Assembly (NCBI RefSeq): GCF_000313935.1 | Contig: NZ_AMSS01000044.1 | Coordinates: 85,061-149,060 of the forward strand | From: Acinetobacter sp. WC-141 | GTDB lineage: Bacteria > Pseudomonadota > Gammaproteobacteria > Pseudomonadales > Moraxellaceae | Length of the DNA stretch: 64,000 nucleotides | Reading direction: 5' to 3' | Notes under the pieces: model-generated | Told to the model about the DNA's origin: nothing | What the model saw: only the letters and a program-made list of their open reading frames with translations | Database searches by the model: none | Position numbers and translations under genes: made by a program | In this document: positions 9,011-17,224 of the stretch, piece after piece | How positions within the stretch are numbered: position 1 is the stretch's first letter | Layout of the letters: each line of letters starts with the position of its first letter

Positions 9011-10024
9011 ATGTCAGAACACCGTAAACCAGAACAGGGTGTAAAACTTCGTGGCGCAGAAAAAGTCGCAAGAATTCCTGTAAAAGTTGTACCTACGGTT
9101 GAAGTGCCGCGTAAACCTGACTGGATTCGTGTCAAGATGACGGCACCAGAAGAAGTTCAGCGTATTAAAACGACTTTACGTGCTCAAAAACTCCATACCG
9201 TTTGTGAAGAAGCTGCTTGCCCTAACCTGCCAGAATGTTTTGGTGGCGGTACGGCAACATTCATGATTATGGGCGATATTTGTACACGCCGTTGTCCTTT
9301 CTGTGATGTTGCACATGGTCGTCCAAATGCCCTCGATGCTGATGAACCTCGTCACATGGCAGAAACCATTTCTAATCTCAAACTCAAGTATGCAGTAATT
9401 ACTTCGGTTGACCGTGATGACTTACTTGACGGCGGTGCACAACACTTTGTGGACTGTATTAAAGAAGCTCGTGCACTTAGCCCGACGACACTGCTTGAGA
9501 TTTTAGTACCTGACTTCCGTGGACGTATGGATATTGCTTTACGCATTATGACCGAATGTCCGCCAGACGTATTTAACCATAACATTGAGACTGTGCCTCG
9601 CTTATATAAAGCAATGCGTCCAGGTTCAGACTATCAACACTCTTTAAACTTATTAAAAATGTTTAAAGAATACTGCCCAGATATCCCAACAAAATGTGGT
9701 TTGATGGTCGGTATTGGTGAAACTGAAGAAGAAGTCATTGCATTACTTGATGACTTACGCGCTCACGATGTGGACTATGTAACGATTGGCCAATATTTAC
9801 AGCCTTCTAAACAGCATGCGCCAATTGACCGCTTTGTAACGCCAGAAGAGTTTGAACGTTATGCAGAGCATGGCCGCAAACTTGGCTTTAGAAATATTTG
9901 GTCTGCACCAATGGTTCGTTCAAGCTACTTTGCTGATCGTCAATACCATGGTGAACCAGTACCAGAAGTTCGTCGTAAAGTAGATACAGCTAAAAAAATC
10001 GCTGTTCAAACCATCGAAGCTTAA
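9011..10024 (+). CDS. lipA: Lipoyl synthase
   Basis: Radical SAM enzyme that inserts two sulfurs into protein-bound octanoyl groups, making lipoyl cofactors for 2-oxoacid dehydrogenases. Both iron-sulfur clusters are visible: the auxiliary cluster cysteines in [12 protein letters not shown] and the radical [11 protein letters not shown] motif. The C-terminal region ends with the RSSYFADRQ serine motif, the usual auxiliary-cluster ligand. Start at ATG 9011; a GTG five codons upstream in frame is possible but has a weaker ribosome site. A TATAAT -10 box lies at 8965-8970 without a good -35. It is the first gene after divergent sthA and ends at a strong terminator. Confidence 0.97.
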   Translation: MSEHRKPEQGVKLRGAEKVARIPVKVVPTVEVPRKPDWIRVKMTAPEEVQRIKTTLRAQKLHTVCEEAACPNLPECFGGGTATFMIMGDICTRRCPFCDVAHGRPNALDADEPRHMAETISNLKLKYAVITSVDRDDLLDGGAQHFVDCIKEARALSPTTLLEILVPDFRGRMDIALRIMTECPPDVFNHNIETVPRLYKAMRPGSDYQHSLNLLKMFKEYCPDIPTKCGLMVGIGETEEEVIALLDDLRAHDVDYVTIGQYLQPSKQHAPIDRFVTPEEFERYAEHGRKLGFRNIWSAPMVRSSYFADRQYHGEPVPEVRRKVDTAKKIAVQTIEA

Positions 10025-10041
10025 AAGTTAAATATCTATGA

Positions 10042-10068
10042 AAGCCCTCTAATACAGAGGGCTTTTTT
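10042..10068 (+). terminator. Terminator after lipA
   Basis: AAGCCCTCT and AGAGGGCTT form a 9-bp stem followed by a T-run. Confidence 0.88.
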
Positions 10069-10232
10069 ATTTGTATAAGAAAATCAATAACATTTCTTGA
10101 CAAATCGATAAAACAACCCATTACACTTTCACTGAAAAATATCTTATACCTAAAAGTACGATATATCCCTGCTCTAGCATATACATCAATATTTGCGACA
10201 TAAAAACTCAAATTTAAACAGCATCAAAATAG

Positions 10233-10300
10233 CTAGTTAAGCCTTAAATATCTCCTCGCTTTTGTAACGTCATCCACCTGAGGGCTTAGCTAGTAAGGAG
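10233..10300 (+). promoter_or_regulatory. Leader inverted repeat abutting the fadE ribosome binding site
   Basis: CTAGTTAAGCC (10233-10243) can pair with GGCTTAGCTAG (10283-10293), an 11-bp stem with one U-G wobble and a 39-base loop. The right arm ends one base before the TAAGGAG ribosome binding site. The rest of the 280-base gap between lipA and fadE holds the lipA terminator and nothing else I recognise. A regulatory role is inferred from position. Confidence 0.4.
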
Positions 10301-10305
10301 CAAGT

Positions 10306-12768
10306 ATGATTTTCCTACTCTTTATATTAAGTATTATTATTCAGCTTATTGCAGTATGGGCAATTTTCTTTTTTAACTTAAATAAAGTTCTTGGTAGCGG
10401 TGTGGCCATTATTGTTGCCATACTTTCAGCATTCTTGCTAACACCATGGTCTTTGCTTTTAGGTATTCCAATTATTGCGCTCAGCATCATTATTTTAGTT
10501 GAGCCATTACGATTTAACTTGATTACCAAGCCAGCCTATAAAACTTTAGCAAACTCAATGCCAAGCATTAGTACTACAGAACAAGAGGCTTTAGAAGCAG
10601 GTACAAGTTGGTGGGAAAAAGAATTATTTATGGGAGCACCTGACTGGTCTCAATTTGAAAAGTATCCCTACCCAAAATTGTCAGAAGAAGAACAAAGTTT
10701 TATCGACAATGAAGTTGAGCTACTTTGTAGCATGCTCAATGAGTGGGAAATTCATCATCATTTAAAAGATCTTCCACCTGAAGTTTGGCAATTTATTAAA
10801 GACAAAGGTTTTTTAGGCCTTATTATTCCAAAATCCTTTGGCGGTAAAGAATTTAGCTCATTCGCACAAAGCCGAATTATGAGCAAAATTGCTTCACGCT
10901 CACTCACCACCGCTGTGAGTTGTATGGTTCCTAACTCATTAGGACCAGGTGAGCTACTCATGCATTACGGTACTGATGCCCAAAAGCAGCAATATTTACC
11001 GGGCCTTGCTAAAGGTGAAGAAATTCCATGCTTTGGTTTAACCAGTCCAGAAGCAGGTTCAGACGCTGGTGCCATTCCAGATTCAGGCGTTGTTTGTTAT
11101 GGTGAATATGAAGGTGCTCAAGTTCTTGGGCTACGCATGAATTTCTCTAAACGCTGGATTACGCTTGCACCAATTGCCACAGTCGTAGGTCTTGCTTTTA
11201 AACTATATGACCCTGAAGGCCTACTCGGGGATAAAAACAAAACAGAATACGGAATTACTTGTGCCTTAATTCCTGCTAGTCATGCGGGTGTAAAAATAGG
11301 AGCGCGTCATTTCCCAGGTTCTCCATTTATGAATGGAACAGTAGAAGGAGAAGATGTTTTCATTCCAATTGACTGGATTATTGGTGGACAAGAAAATGCT
11401 GGTAAAGGCTGGCGAATGCTCATGGAATGTTTAGGTGTTGGCCGTGGTATTTCCCTTCCAGCCCTAGCAACCGCCGCAGGTGAAATGAGCTATTTAACTG
11501 TGGGAGCTTTTGCGAAAATTCGCCAGCAATTTAATATCTCTGTTGGTAAATTTGAAGGTATCCAAGAAGCGACCAGTGAAATTGCAAGTGATGCTTATAT
11601 GCTTGAAGCATTCCGTTATTTAGTGACGTGTGGTCTAAATCAAGGTGGAACACCCGCAGTGATGACCGCCATGGCAAAATACTATGCAACTGAAACGATG
11701 CGTAAAGTGGTCAATCATGGAATGGATATTGCCGGAGGACGTGCAATTCAACTTGGACCACGCAACTTCCTTGCACTTACCTATCAAGCTATTCCCATTG
11801 CAATTACAGTCGAAGGCGCAAATATTTTAACTCGTTCATTGATGATTTTTGGTCAAGGTTCAATGCGTTGTCACCCTTACCTTTTTGAAGAGTTACAACT
11901 ACTTCAGTCTGAAGATAAAACCACTTCTGTCAAAAAATTCGATGATCTGTTATTTAAACATTTAGCCTATACCTTTAACCGCGGAGCAAAATCATTTGCT
12001 TATGGTTGGACAGGTGGCTCAAGTGATGCCCCTCAGTCGGTAGATCAATTTACTGCCAGTTACTATAAGACGATTAACCGTTTTAGTGCCAACTTTGCTT
12101 TGGTTTCAGATATGGCGCTTGGCTTACTTGCCGGAGACTTAAAACGCAAAGAAATGTTGTCAGGACGTTTGGCCGATATTCATGCACACCTTTTTATTTC
12201 TACTGCGATTTTAAAGTTTTATGAAGCTGGCCAAAAAACTGAGGCTGAACAACTTCATGCTAAATTAGCTCTGCAAAAAGCTTTCTTGAATATTCAGGAA
12301 GCATTTTGGGGCTTATTTGAAAACTTCCCAGCTAAACTTCCCGCAGCATTTGTAAAATGGATCTGTTTCCCTTTTGGTCGTGTGATTTCAAAACCCGATG
12401 ATGAGTTAAAACAGCAAGTCGCTGAACTCATGATGCAAGAGCACCCTTTCAGAGAGCAGCTTAAAAATCACGTATTTTATTCTACCAAAGCCGATGATGT
12501 GACTGGACGTTTAGAGCATGCATTCCAAATTTTACGGACTCTGGAACCACTTTGGGATAAGTTTAAGAAAGCTGAATCTAAAGGCAAGTTTACCGGACTT
12601 ACTTTTGAAGAGAATATTGCACACGCTACAAAAGAAGGTTTCATTTCTGAAAGCGAGGCTCAACAATTATTGCAATACAACGCAATTCGATTCGACAGCA
12701 TGCTGACAGATGTTTTTGATGAAAATTTAGATAAAGATCTTCCTTTGTCGAATCCTCATCAAATTTAG
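10306..12768 (+). CDS. fadE: Acyl-CoA dehydrogenase FadE
   Basis: Flavoenzyme for the first step of fatty acid beta-oxidation, oxidising acyl-CoA to enoyl-CoA. At 820 residues it matches the large FadE class (about 815) rather than the 380-residue short enzymes. The N-terminus has two hydrophobic segments (about residues 1-65) that anchor it to the inner membrane, then the acyl-CoA dehydrogenase core with GLTSPEAGSDAGA and GRGISLPALATAAG, and the long FadE-specific C-terminal domain from about residue 540. The ATG is preceded by TAAGGAG. It is a single transcription unit. Confidence 0.95.
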   Translation: MIFLLFILSIIIQLIAVWAIFFFNLNKVLGSGVAIIVAILSAFLLTPWSLLLGIPIIALSIIILVEPLRFNLITKPAYKTLANSMPSISTTEQEALEAGTSWWEKELFMGAPDWSQFEKYPYPKLSEEEQSFIDNEVELLCSMLNEWEIHHHLKDLPPEVWQFIKDKGFLGLIIPKSFGGKEFSSFAQSRIMSKIASRSLTTAVSCMVPNSLGPGELLMHYGTDAQKQQYLPGLAKGEEIPCFGLTSPEAGSDAGAIPDSGVVCYGEYEGAQVLGLRMNFSKRWITLAPIATVVGLAFKLYDPEGLLGDKNKTEYGITCALIPASHAGVKIGARHFPGSPFMNGTVEGEDVFIPIDWIIGGQENAGKGWRMLMECLGVGRGISLPALATAAGEMSYLTVGAFAKIRQQFNISVGKFEGIQEATSEIASDAYMLEAFRYLVTCGLNQGGTPAVMTAMAKYYATETMRKVVNHGMDIAGGRAIQLGPRNFLALTYQAIPIAITVEGANILTRSLMIFGQGSMRCHPYLFEELQLLQSEDKTTSVKKFDDLLFKHLAYTFNRGAKSFAYGWTGGSSDAPQSVDQFTASYYKTINRFSANFALVSDMALGLLAGDLKRKEMLSGRLADIHAHLFISTAILKFYEAGQKTEAEQLHAKLALQKAFLNIQEAFWGLFENFPAKLPAAFVKWICFPFGRVISKPDDELKQQVAELMMQEHPFREQLKNHVFYSTKADDVTGRLEHAFQILRTLEPLWDKFKKAESKGKFTGLTFEENIAHATKEGFISESEAQQLLQYNAIRFDSMLTDVFDENLDKDLPLSNPHQI

Positions 12769-12835
12769 TGACTGACGCCTCCACTAATTCACTATTGCAA
12801 TCACTTGTGATTCGCATTAATTAATAAACAGCTAT

Positions 12836-12863
12836 AAAAGCGTCAATCGACGCTTTTATTTTT
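12836..12863 (+). terminator. Terminator after fadE, overlapping next leader
   Basis: AAAAGCGTC and GACGCTTTT form the stem, followed by ATTTTT. The T-run ends only a few bases before the AGGAG ribosome binding site of the next gene. Confidence 0.78.
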
Positions 12864-12874
12864 AGGAGAAATTA

Positions 12875-13258
12875 ATGTCTAAGCAAGATTACGAAAATGG
12901 ATTAAAAGTTCGCACCGAAGTGATGGGAGAAGCTTTTGTAAAACGTGCGCAAGACAACACTGTTCCGTTTACACAGCCATTGCAAGACTGGATTAACGAA
13001 CATGCATGGGGTTCAACTTGGCAACGTGAAGGTGTATTACCGCGCAAATATCGTTCATTAATTACTTTGGCAATGTTAACTGCACTTAAGTCACCAACTG
13101 AACTTAAAGGCCATATTCGTGGCGCGCTCAACAATGGTTGTACAGTTGAAGAAATTCAGGAAACGTTATTGCATAGCCTGCCATATTGCGGTGCGCCTGC
13201 TACACAAGAGGCTTTTCGTGCTGCTTTAGAAGTAATTCAAGAATATCAACAAAAATAA
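12875..13258 (+). CDS. Carboxymuconolactone decarboxylase-family protein
   Basis: Small all-helical protein of 127 residues in the CMD/AhpD-like superfamily, close to PcaC (4-carboxymuconolactone decarboxylase). Visible features are the LPRKYRSLITLAMLTAL core helix, the LKGHIRGALNNGCT turn with the family histidine, and YCGAP near the end. It lacks the CxxC pair of AhpD-type peroxidase partners. No protocatechuate pathway genes are nearby, so a role in that pathway is not supported by context. The ATG follows TTTAGGAGAAATTA. It may be read through from fadE or have its own promoter. Confidence 0.82.
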   Translation: MSKQDYENGLKVRTEVMGEAFVKRAQDNTVPFTQPLQDWINEHAWGSTWQREGVLPRKYRSLITLAMLTALKSPTELKGHIRGALNNGCTVEEIQETLLHSLPYCGAPATQEAFRAALEVIQEYQQK

Positions 13259-13265
13259 CTTTAAT

Positions 13266-13294
13266 ATGAGCCAGCACTCTACTGGCTCTTTTTT
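13266..13294 (+). terminator. Terminator after CMD-family gene
   Basis: GAGCCAG and CTGGCTC form a stem followed by TTTTTT, between convergent genes. Confidence 0.82.
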
Positions 13295-13296
13295 AT

Positions 13297-13833
13297 CTAA
13301 TTTAATTTGATTGAATGCATTTGAAAATTACGATCATCAATCACGATAACCTGACGACAAATGCCTTCCAGTTGACGCTGCTTTTCAAAGACTGCCGCTG
13401 ACATCGGTTCAAAACTATCAAAAAAGCAGATTTCATTTTGATCTATAGAATATACAAGTGACTGGTTCCCCACTCCTGCTAAAGTATCGTAATAGACGAT
13501 GATCATTTTCCCATTTTGAATCTCAGCTTGAATATCCTGATAGCTTAACGCTGGGCCCGTTGGTATTTTCAATACATTTGCTTCTTTATAACTCATGCGT
13601 TCGCTTGGACTAATATTTGGGTCTTCATCTGAGTGAAATGACACTTCAAACCCAAATTTCTTTAAAGCAACAGCCAAGGCAATTGTATAGGTGCCGTCTT
13701 CATCATATCGACAAATTTGAATCAGCTCGGAAATATCAATTTGAACCCCATGATGCCGAAGTACCATCCAAACTGCAAAAATACCGCTATTCGCTTCGAG
13801 GTTTGCTAAAGATTCGGGAATATTTAAGGCCAT
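13297..13833 (-). CDS. C39-peptidase-like protein, catalytic residues replaced
   Basis: A 178-residue cytoplasmic-looking protein (no signal peptide) resembling the papain-fold C39 peptidase domain. The first part (NSGIFAVWMVLRHHG, about 15-29) aligns with the C39 active-site helix, followed by the DEDGTYTIALAVALKKFGF segment. The expected catalytic cysteine is serine (S16), the expected histidine in the GNQSLVYSI strand is glutamine (Q124), and the aspartate is kept (D139). It is therefore probably not a peptidase. It is divergent from ahcY, and no transporter or bacteriocin gene is near. Assignment to C39 rests on pattern recognition only. Confidence 0.55.
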   Translation of the reverse strand: MALNIPESLANLEANSGIFAVWMVLRHHGVQIDISELIQICRYDEDGTYTIALAVALKKFGFEVSFHSDEDPNISPSERMSYKEANVLKIPTGPALSYQDIQAEIQNGKMIIVYYDTLAGVGNQSLVYSIDQNEICFFDSFEPMSAAVFEKQRQLEGICRQVIVIDDRNFQMHSIKLN

Positions 13834-13880
13834 AATTTGAATCTATAAAGATAATTAGGCAGATAATAAACAAAACTGGA

Positions 13881-13909
13881 TTGGCACTAAAAGCTTTTCC
13901 AAGTACAAT
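13881..13909 (+). promoter_or_regulatory. Sigma-70 promoter of ahcY
   Basis: TTGGCA (13881-13886), a 17-base spacer and TACAAT (13904-13909). The predicted start near 13916 falls right at the first base of the SAH riboswitch, which supports both calls. Confidence 0.75.
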
Positions 13910-13916
13910 GTTGCGC

Positions 13917-14014
13917 TAGTCGAGGGATGCTGCGACAAATGATCGGCACTAAAGATCAATTTGCCAGGCTCGACAATCGGTTAAACACTCGTTTTAACCA
14001 ACAACGGCATCCGC
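13917..14014 (+). promoter_or_regulatory. S-adenosylhomocysteine (SAH) riboswitch
   Basis: The leader matches the SAH riboswitch architecture. P1 is GTCGAG (13919-13924) with CTCGAC (13969-13974). The core holds GGATGCTGCGAC and GCCAGG, both characteristic of the class. P2 is the GATC/GATC stem between them. A pseudoknot forms between GGATGC (13925-13930) and GCATCC (14007-14012), and a GGTTAAA-type hairpin lies between. It sits directly before ahcY, which encodes the SAH-degrading enzyme; this riboswitch class turns expression on when SAH accumulates. Confidence 0.9.
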
Positions 14015-14055
14015 GAACAGAACGATCCATACTATTTTTTCCCTAGGAGATCCTG

Positions 14056-15438
14056 ATGAACGCGGTTAATGCTTCATTTACAGATTACAAAGTTGCTGAC
14101 ATCTCACTTGCTGACTACGGTCGTAAAGAAATCAAACTTGCTGAAGCAGAAATGCCAGCTTTAATTGGTTTACGTAAACGTTATGCGGCGTCTAAACCAC
14201 TTGCTGGTGCAAAAATCCTTGGTTGTATCCATATGACCATTCAAACAGCGGTTCTTATTGAAACGCTTATTGAATTAGGTGCGGAAGTTCGTTGGACTTC
14301 ATGTAACATTTTCTCGACTCAAGACCATGCTGCTGCTGCAATTGCTGCTCGCGGTATTCCTGTTTTTGCTTGGAAAGGCGAAACTGAAGAAGAATATGTA
14401 TGGTGCCTTGAACAACAAATTAATGTAAATGGTCAGCCTTGGGATGCCAACATGATCTTGGATGATGGCGGTGACTTAACTGCTCTTGTTCATGAAAAAT
14501 ATCCAGCTCTTTTAGAACGCATTCACGGTATTACCGAAGAAACTACAACAGGTGTTCAACGTCTTATCGAAATGTGGAAAGACGGTTCTTTGAAAGTACC
14601 TGCAATCAACGTAAATGACTCGGTTACTAAATCTAAAAACGACAACAAATATGGTTGCCGTCACTCATTAAATGATGCAATCAAACGCGCAACTGACATG
14701 CTTTTGTCTGGCCGTCGTGCGCTTGTGATCGGTTATGGTGACGTAGGTAAAGGTTCTGCTCAATCTTTACGTCAAGAAGGCATGATCGTTCGTGTAACTG
14801 AAGTTGACCCTATTTGTGCAATGCAAGCATGTATGGACGGCTATGAAGTTGTATCTCCATACAAAAACGGCGTACAAACAGGTAAAAAAGAAGATATTAA
14901 CCAAGATTTACTTGGCAACACTGACCTTGTTGTAACGACTACTGGTAACTACCACGTATGTGACGCTGCAATGTTAGACAGTTTAAAAGCTGGCGCAGTT
15001 GTATGTAACATTGGTCACTTTGACACAGAAATCGATACTGCTTATTTACGTGGTTACAAGTGGGTTGAAGTTAAGCCACAAGTTCACCAAGTTTATCGTT
15101 CAGAAGATGAAAATAACTACCTCATTCTTCTTTCTGAAGGTCGCCTTGTGAACTTAGGTAATGCAACGGGTCACCCATCACGTGTAATGGATGGTTCTTT
15201 TGCTAACCAAGTATTAGGCCAAATTCACTTATTCCAAGAGAAATTTGCTGACCTTCCTGCAAATGAAAAAGCTGCAAAAATTCGTGTAGAAGTTCTTCCT
15301 AAGAAACTTGATGAAGAAGTTGCTGCGGCAATGGTTGCAGGTTTCGGTGGTGTACTTACCCAATTAACTCAGGAGCAAGCCGGCTATTTAGGCGTTGCTG
15401 TTGAGGGACCATTCAAGTCTGACGCTTACAAATACTAA
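14056..15438 (+). CDS. ahcY: Adenosylhomocysteinase
   Basis: NAD-dependent cytoplasmic enzyme that hydrolyses S-adenosylhomocysteine to adenosine and homocysteine, removing the product inhibitor of methyltransferases. The 460-residue protein shows the substrate region [14 protein letters not shown], the [14 protein letters not shown] loop, the NAD site [12 protein letters not shown], and the C-terminal SDAYKY whose lysine and tyrosine reach the NAD of the partner subunit. Length and order are typical. The ATG follows TAGGAGATCC. Expression is very likely controlled by the SAH riboswitch upstream. metF and rsmE follow on the same strand after a terminator. Confidence 0.97.
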   Translation: MNAVNASFTDYKVADISLADYGRKEIKLAEAEMPALIGLRKRYAASKPLAGAKILGCIHMTIQTAVLIETLIELGAEVRWTSCNIFSTQDHAAAAIAARGIPVFAWKGETEEEYVWCLEQQINVNGQPWDANMILDDGGDLTALVHEKYPALLERIHGITEETTTGVQRLIEMWKDGSLKVPAINVNDSVTKSKNDNKYGCRHSLNDAIKRATDMLLSGRRALVIGYGDVGKGSAQSLRQEGMIVRVTEVDPICAMQACMDGYEVVSPYKNGVQTGKKEDINQDLLGNTDLVVTTTGNYHVCDAAMLDSLKAGAVVCNIGHFDTEIDTAYLRGYKWVEVKPQVHQVYRSEDENNYLILLSEGRLVNLGNATGHPSRVMDGSFANQVLGQIHLFQEKFADLPANEKAAKIRVEVLPKKLDEEVAAAMVAGFGGVLTQLTQEQAGYLGVAVEGPFKSDAYKY

Positions 15439-15444
15439 GAACTT

Positions 15445-15476
15445 AAGGGCAGACGGTGAACCGACTGCCCTTTTTT
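15445..15476 (+). terminator. Terminator after ahcY
   Basis: AAGGGCAG and CTGCCCTT form a GC-rich stem (with an inner CGGTGAACCG) followed by TTTTTT, 7 bases after the ahcY stop. Confidence 0.85.
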
Positions 15477-15512
15477 CTAAAAATATTGTTTCGCTGTTTA
15501 CAAGGATTTGAC

Positions 15513-16349
15513 ATGACTAAACGTATACCCATTTCTTTTGAATTTTTCCCACCAAAAACTGATGCCGGTGCTGAAAAACTTCGTATTGTTCATCAAGAAT
15601 TACAACTATTAAATCCAGATTTCTTCTCGATTACTTATGGTGCTGGTGGTTCTACTCGTGAACGCACGCTTGCTGCTATTGACGATTTCAATGGTAAAGG
15701 TACACCAGTTGCACCTCACCTTTCGTGCATTGGTGATGATAAAGCGCGTATTGCTGAACTACTCGACCTCTATAAAGCACAAGGTATTAACCGTATTGTT
15801 GCTCTACGCGGTGACTTACCTTCTGGTCAAGTTGGCCTTGGCGAACTTCCTTATGCTCAAGATTTAGTACGTTTTATTCGTGAGCATTCAGGTGATCATT
15901 TCCATATTGAAGTTGCAGCTTATCCAGAAATGCATCCTCAAGCTGAAAATCTTGATTCAGATATCCAACGTTTTATAGAAAAAGTACAAGCTGGTGCTAA
16001 TGCAGGAATTACCCAATTCTTCTTTAATCCAGATTCATATTTTTATTTTATGGAGCGCTTAGAAAAAGCTGGAGTTAATATTCCGGTGGCTCCTGGCATT
16101 ATGCCGATTACCAACGCCAGCAACTTAATCCGCTTTGCTGATGGTACTGGGGCAGAAATTCCTCGTTGGATTCGTAAGCAATTACAAGCCTATGGAGATG
16201 ACAGCGAGAGTATTAAAGCTTTTGGTCATGAAGTTGTTGTGAAGCTATGTGAGCGCCTCATTGCAGGTGGTGCACCAAGCTTACATTTCTATTCAATGAA
16301 TCAAGTCGAACCAACTCGTCAACTCGTTGTTGATCTTGGTTTAAATTAA
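15513..16349 (+). CDS. metF: Methylenetetrahydrofolate reductase
   Basis: FAD enzyme that reduces 5,10-methylenetetrahydrofolate to 5-methyltetrahydrofolate, the methyl donor for methionine synthesis. The 278-residue barrel shows SFEFFPPKT at the N-terminus, the ITYGAGGSTRERT substrate loop, ALRGD in the flavin site, and ITQFFFNPDSY. I placed the start at ATG 15513, which follows AAGGA; the frame is open further upstream, but that stretch overlaps the ahcY terminator. With ahcY upstream it completes the homocysteine to methionine arm of the methyl cycle. rsmE follows 18 bases later. Confidence 0.96.
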   Translation: MTKRIPISFEFFPPKTDAGAEKLRIVHQELQLLNPDFFSITYGAGGSTRERTLAAIDDFNGKGTPVAPHLSCIGDDKARIAELLDLYKAQGINRIVALRGDLPSGQVGLGELPYAQDLVRFIREHSGDHFHIEVAAYPEMHPQAENLDSDIQRFIEKVQAGANAGITQFFFNPDSYFYFMERLEKAGVNIPVAPGIMPITNASNLIRFADGTGAEIPRWIRKQLQAYGDDSESIKAFGHEVVVKLCERLIAGGAPSLHFYSMNQVEPTRQLVVDLGLN

Positions 16350-16367
16350 TTTTGTAAGGCGTACCCA

Positions 16368-17090
16368 ATGAACCGTTTTTTTATCGAAACTGAACTTACA
16401 GTTGGTTCAACTATTCAACTAACTGAATCAGTATTTCATCATTGGGTGCGTGTTTTACGTGCACAATTACAAGAACAAGCGACTCTCTTTAATGGTCAAG
16501 GCGGCGAATATCTGGCTACATTGACCGAAATTAATAAAAAAAATGCTTTTGTCACAATTGAGAATTTTAACCCTGCAAATCGTAACGCCCCATTTAAAGC
16601 AGTTCTGGGACAGGTCATGAGTAAAGGTGACCGAATGGATTATGCCATTCAAAAAGCCACTGAACTGGGTGTAAGCCAAATTCAATTGCTTACCAGTGAC
16701 CGCTGTGAAATGCGCTTAAAATACGATCGAGATCAAAAAAAATTAGATCACTGGCAAGCGGTTGCAATTGCAGCATGTGAACAATGTGGATTAAACCTAG
16801 TTCCAGAAGTCTTAGCACCCATTTCTCTAAGTGAATGGATAAGTTCTTCTGAACTTCCTCAATCTAAATTTGTTTTAGCACCAGAAAAAGAACAAAGAGA
16901 TGTATTAGCCGGTATTCAACCCGAACTGGCCCTTTTGATTGGACCAGAAGGCGGTTTAAGTGAAAATGAAATTACTCAAGCCAATCAAGCTGGTTTTATG
17001 AATTGGTGTATTGGTGACCGCGTCTTACGTACAGAAACTGCGCCTGTAGTTGCCTTGTCTATTTTAAATTATCGATTTTTATCCACCTGA
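16368..17090 (+). CDS. rsmE: 16S rRNA (uracil1498-N3)-methyltransferase
   Basis: SAM-dependent SPOUT-fold methyltransferase for position 1498 of 16S rRNA in the 30S subunit. The 240 residues include an N-terminal PUA-like domain (FHHWVRVLRAQ) and the C-terminal trefoil knot with LLIGPEGGLSENEI and RVLRTETAPVVAL. Substrate-binding KATELGVSQIQLLTSDRC is also clear. It is 18 bases after metF with a GTAAGG ribosome site, so probably co-transcribed; this places a SAM-using enzyme in the methyl-cycle unit. Confidence 0.95.
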   Translation: MNRFFIETELTVGSTIQLTESVFHHWVRVLRAQLQEQATLFNGQGGEYLATLTEINKKNAFVTIENFNPANRNAPFKAVLGQVMSKGDRMDYAIQKATELGVSQIQLLTSDRCEMRLKYDRDQKKLDHWQAVAIAACEQCGLNLVPEVLAPISLSEWISSSELPQSKFVLAPEKEQRDVLAGIQPELALLIGPEGGLSENEITQANQAGFMNWCIGDRVLRTETAPVVALSILNYRFLST

Positions 17091-17224
17091 GTTCATTGAA
17101 CATTGATTAAATCGTTATTTAAAGTTAATTTACTTTTATTGTATGAATAAAATTTCAAATTCTTTATCACTGATAAATCAGATTCTTTCTGTATATATGT
17201 AAAAAAATAGGATAGAAAAATCTT

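Noticed and set aside
13266..13294. A possible small RNA between convergent genes.
   Set aside because: The hairpin is fully explained as the terminator of the CMD-family gene.
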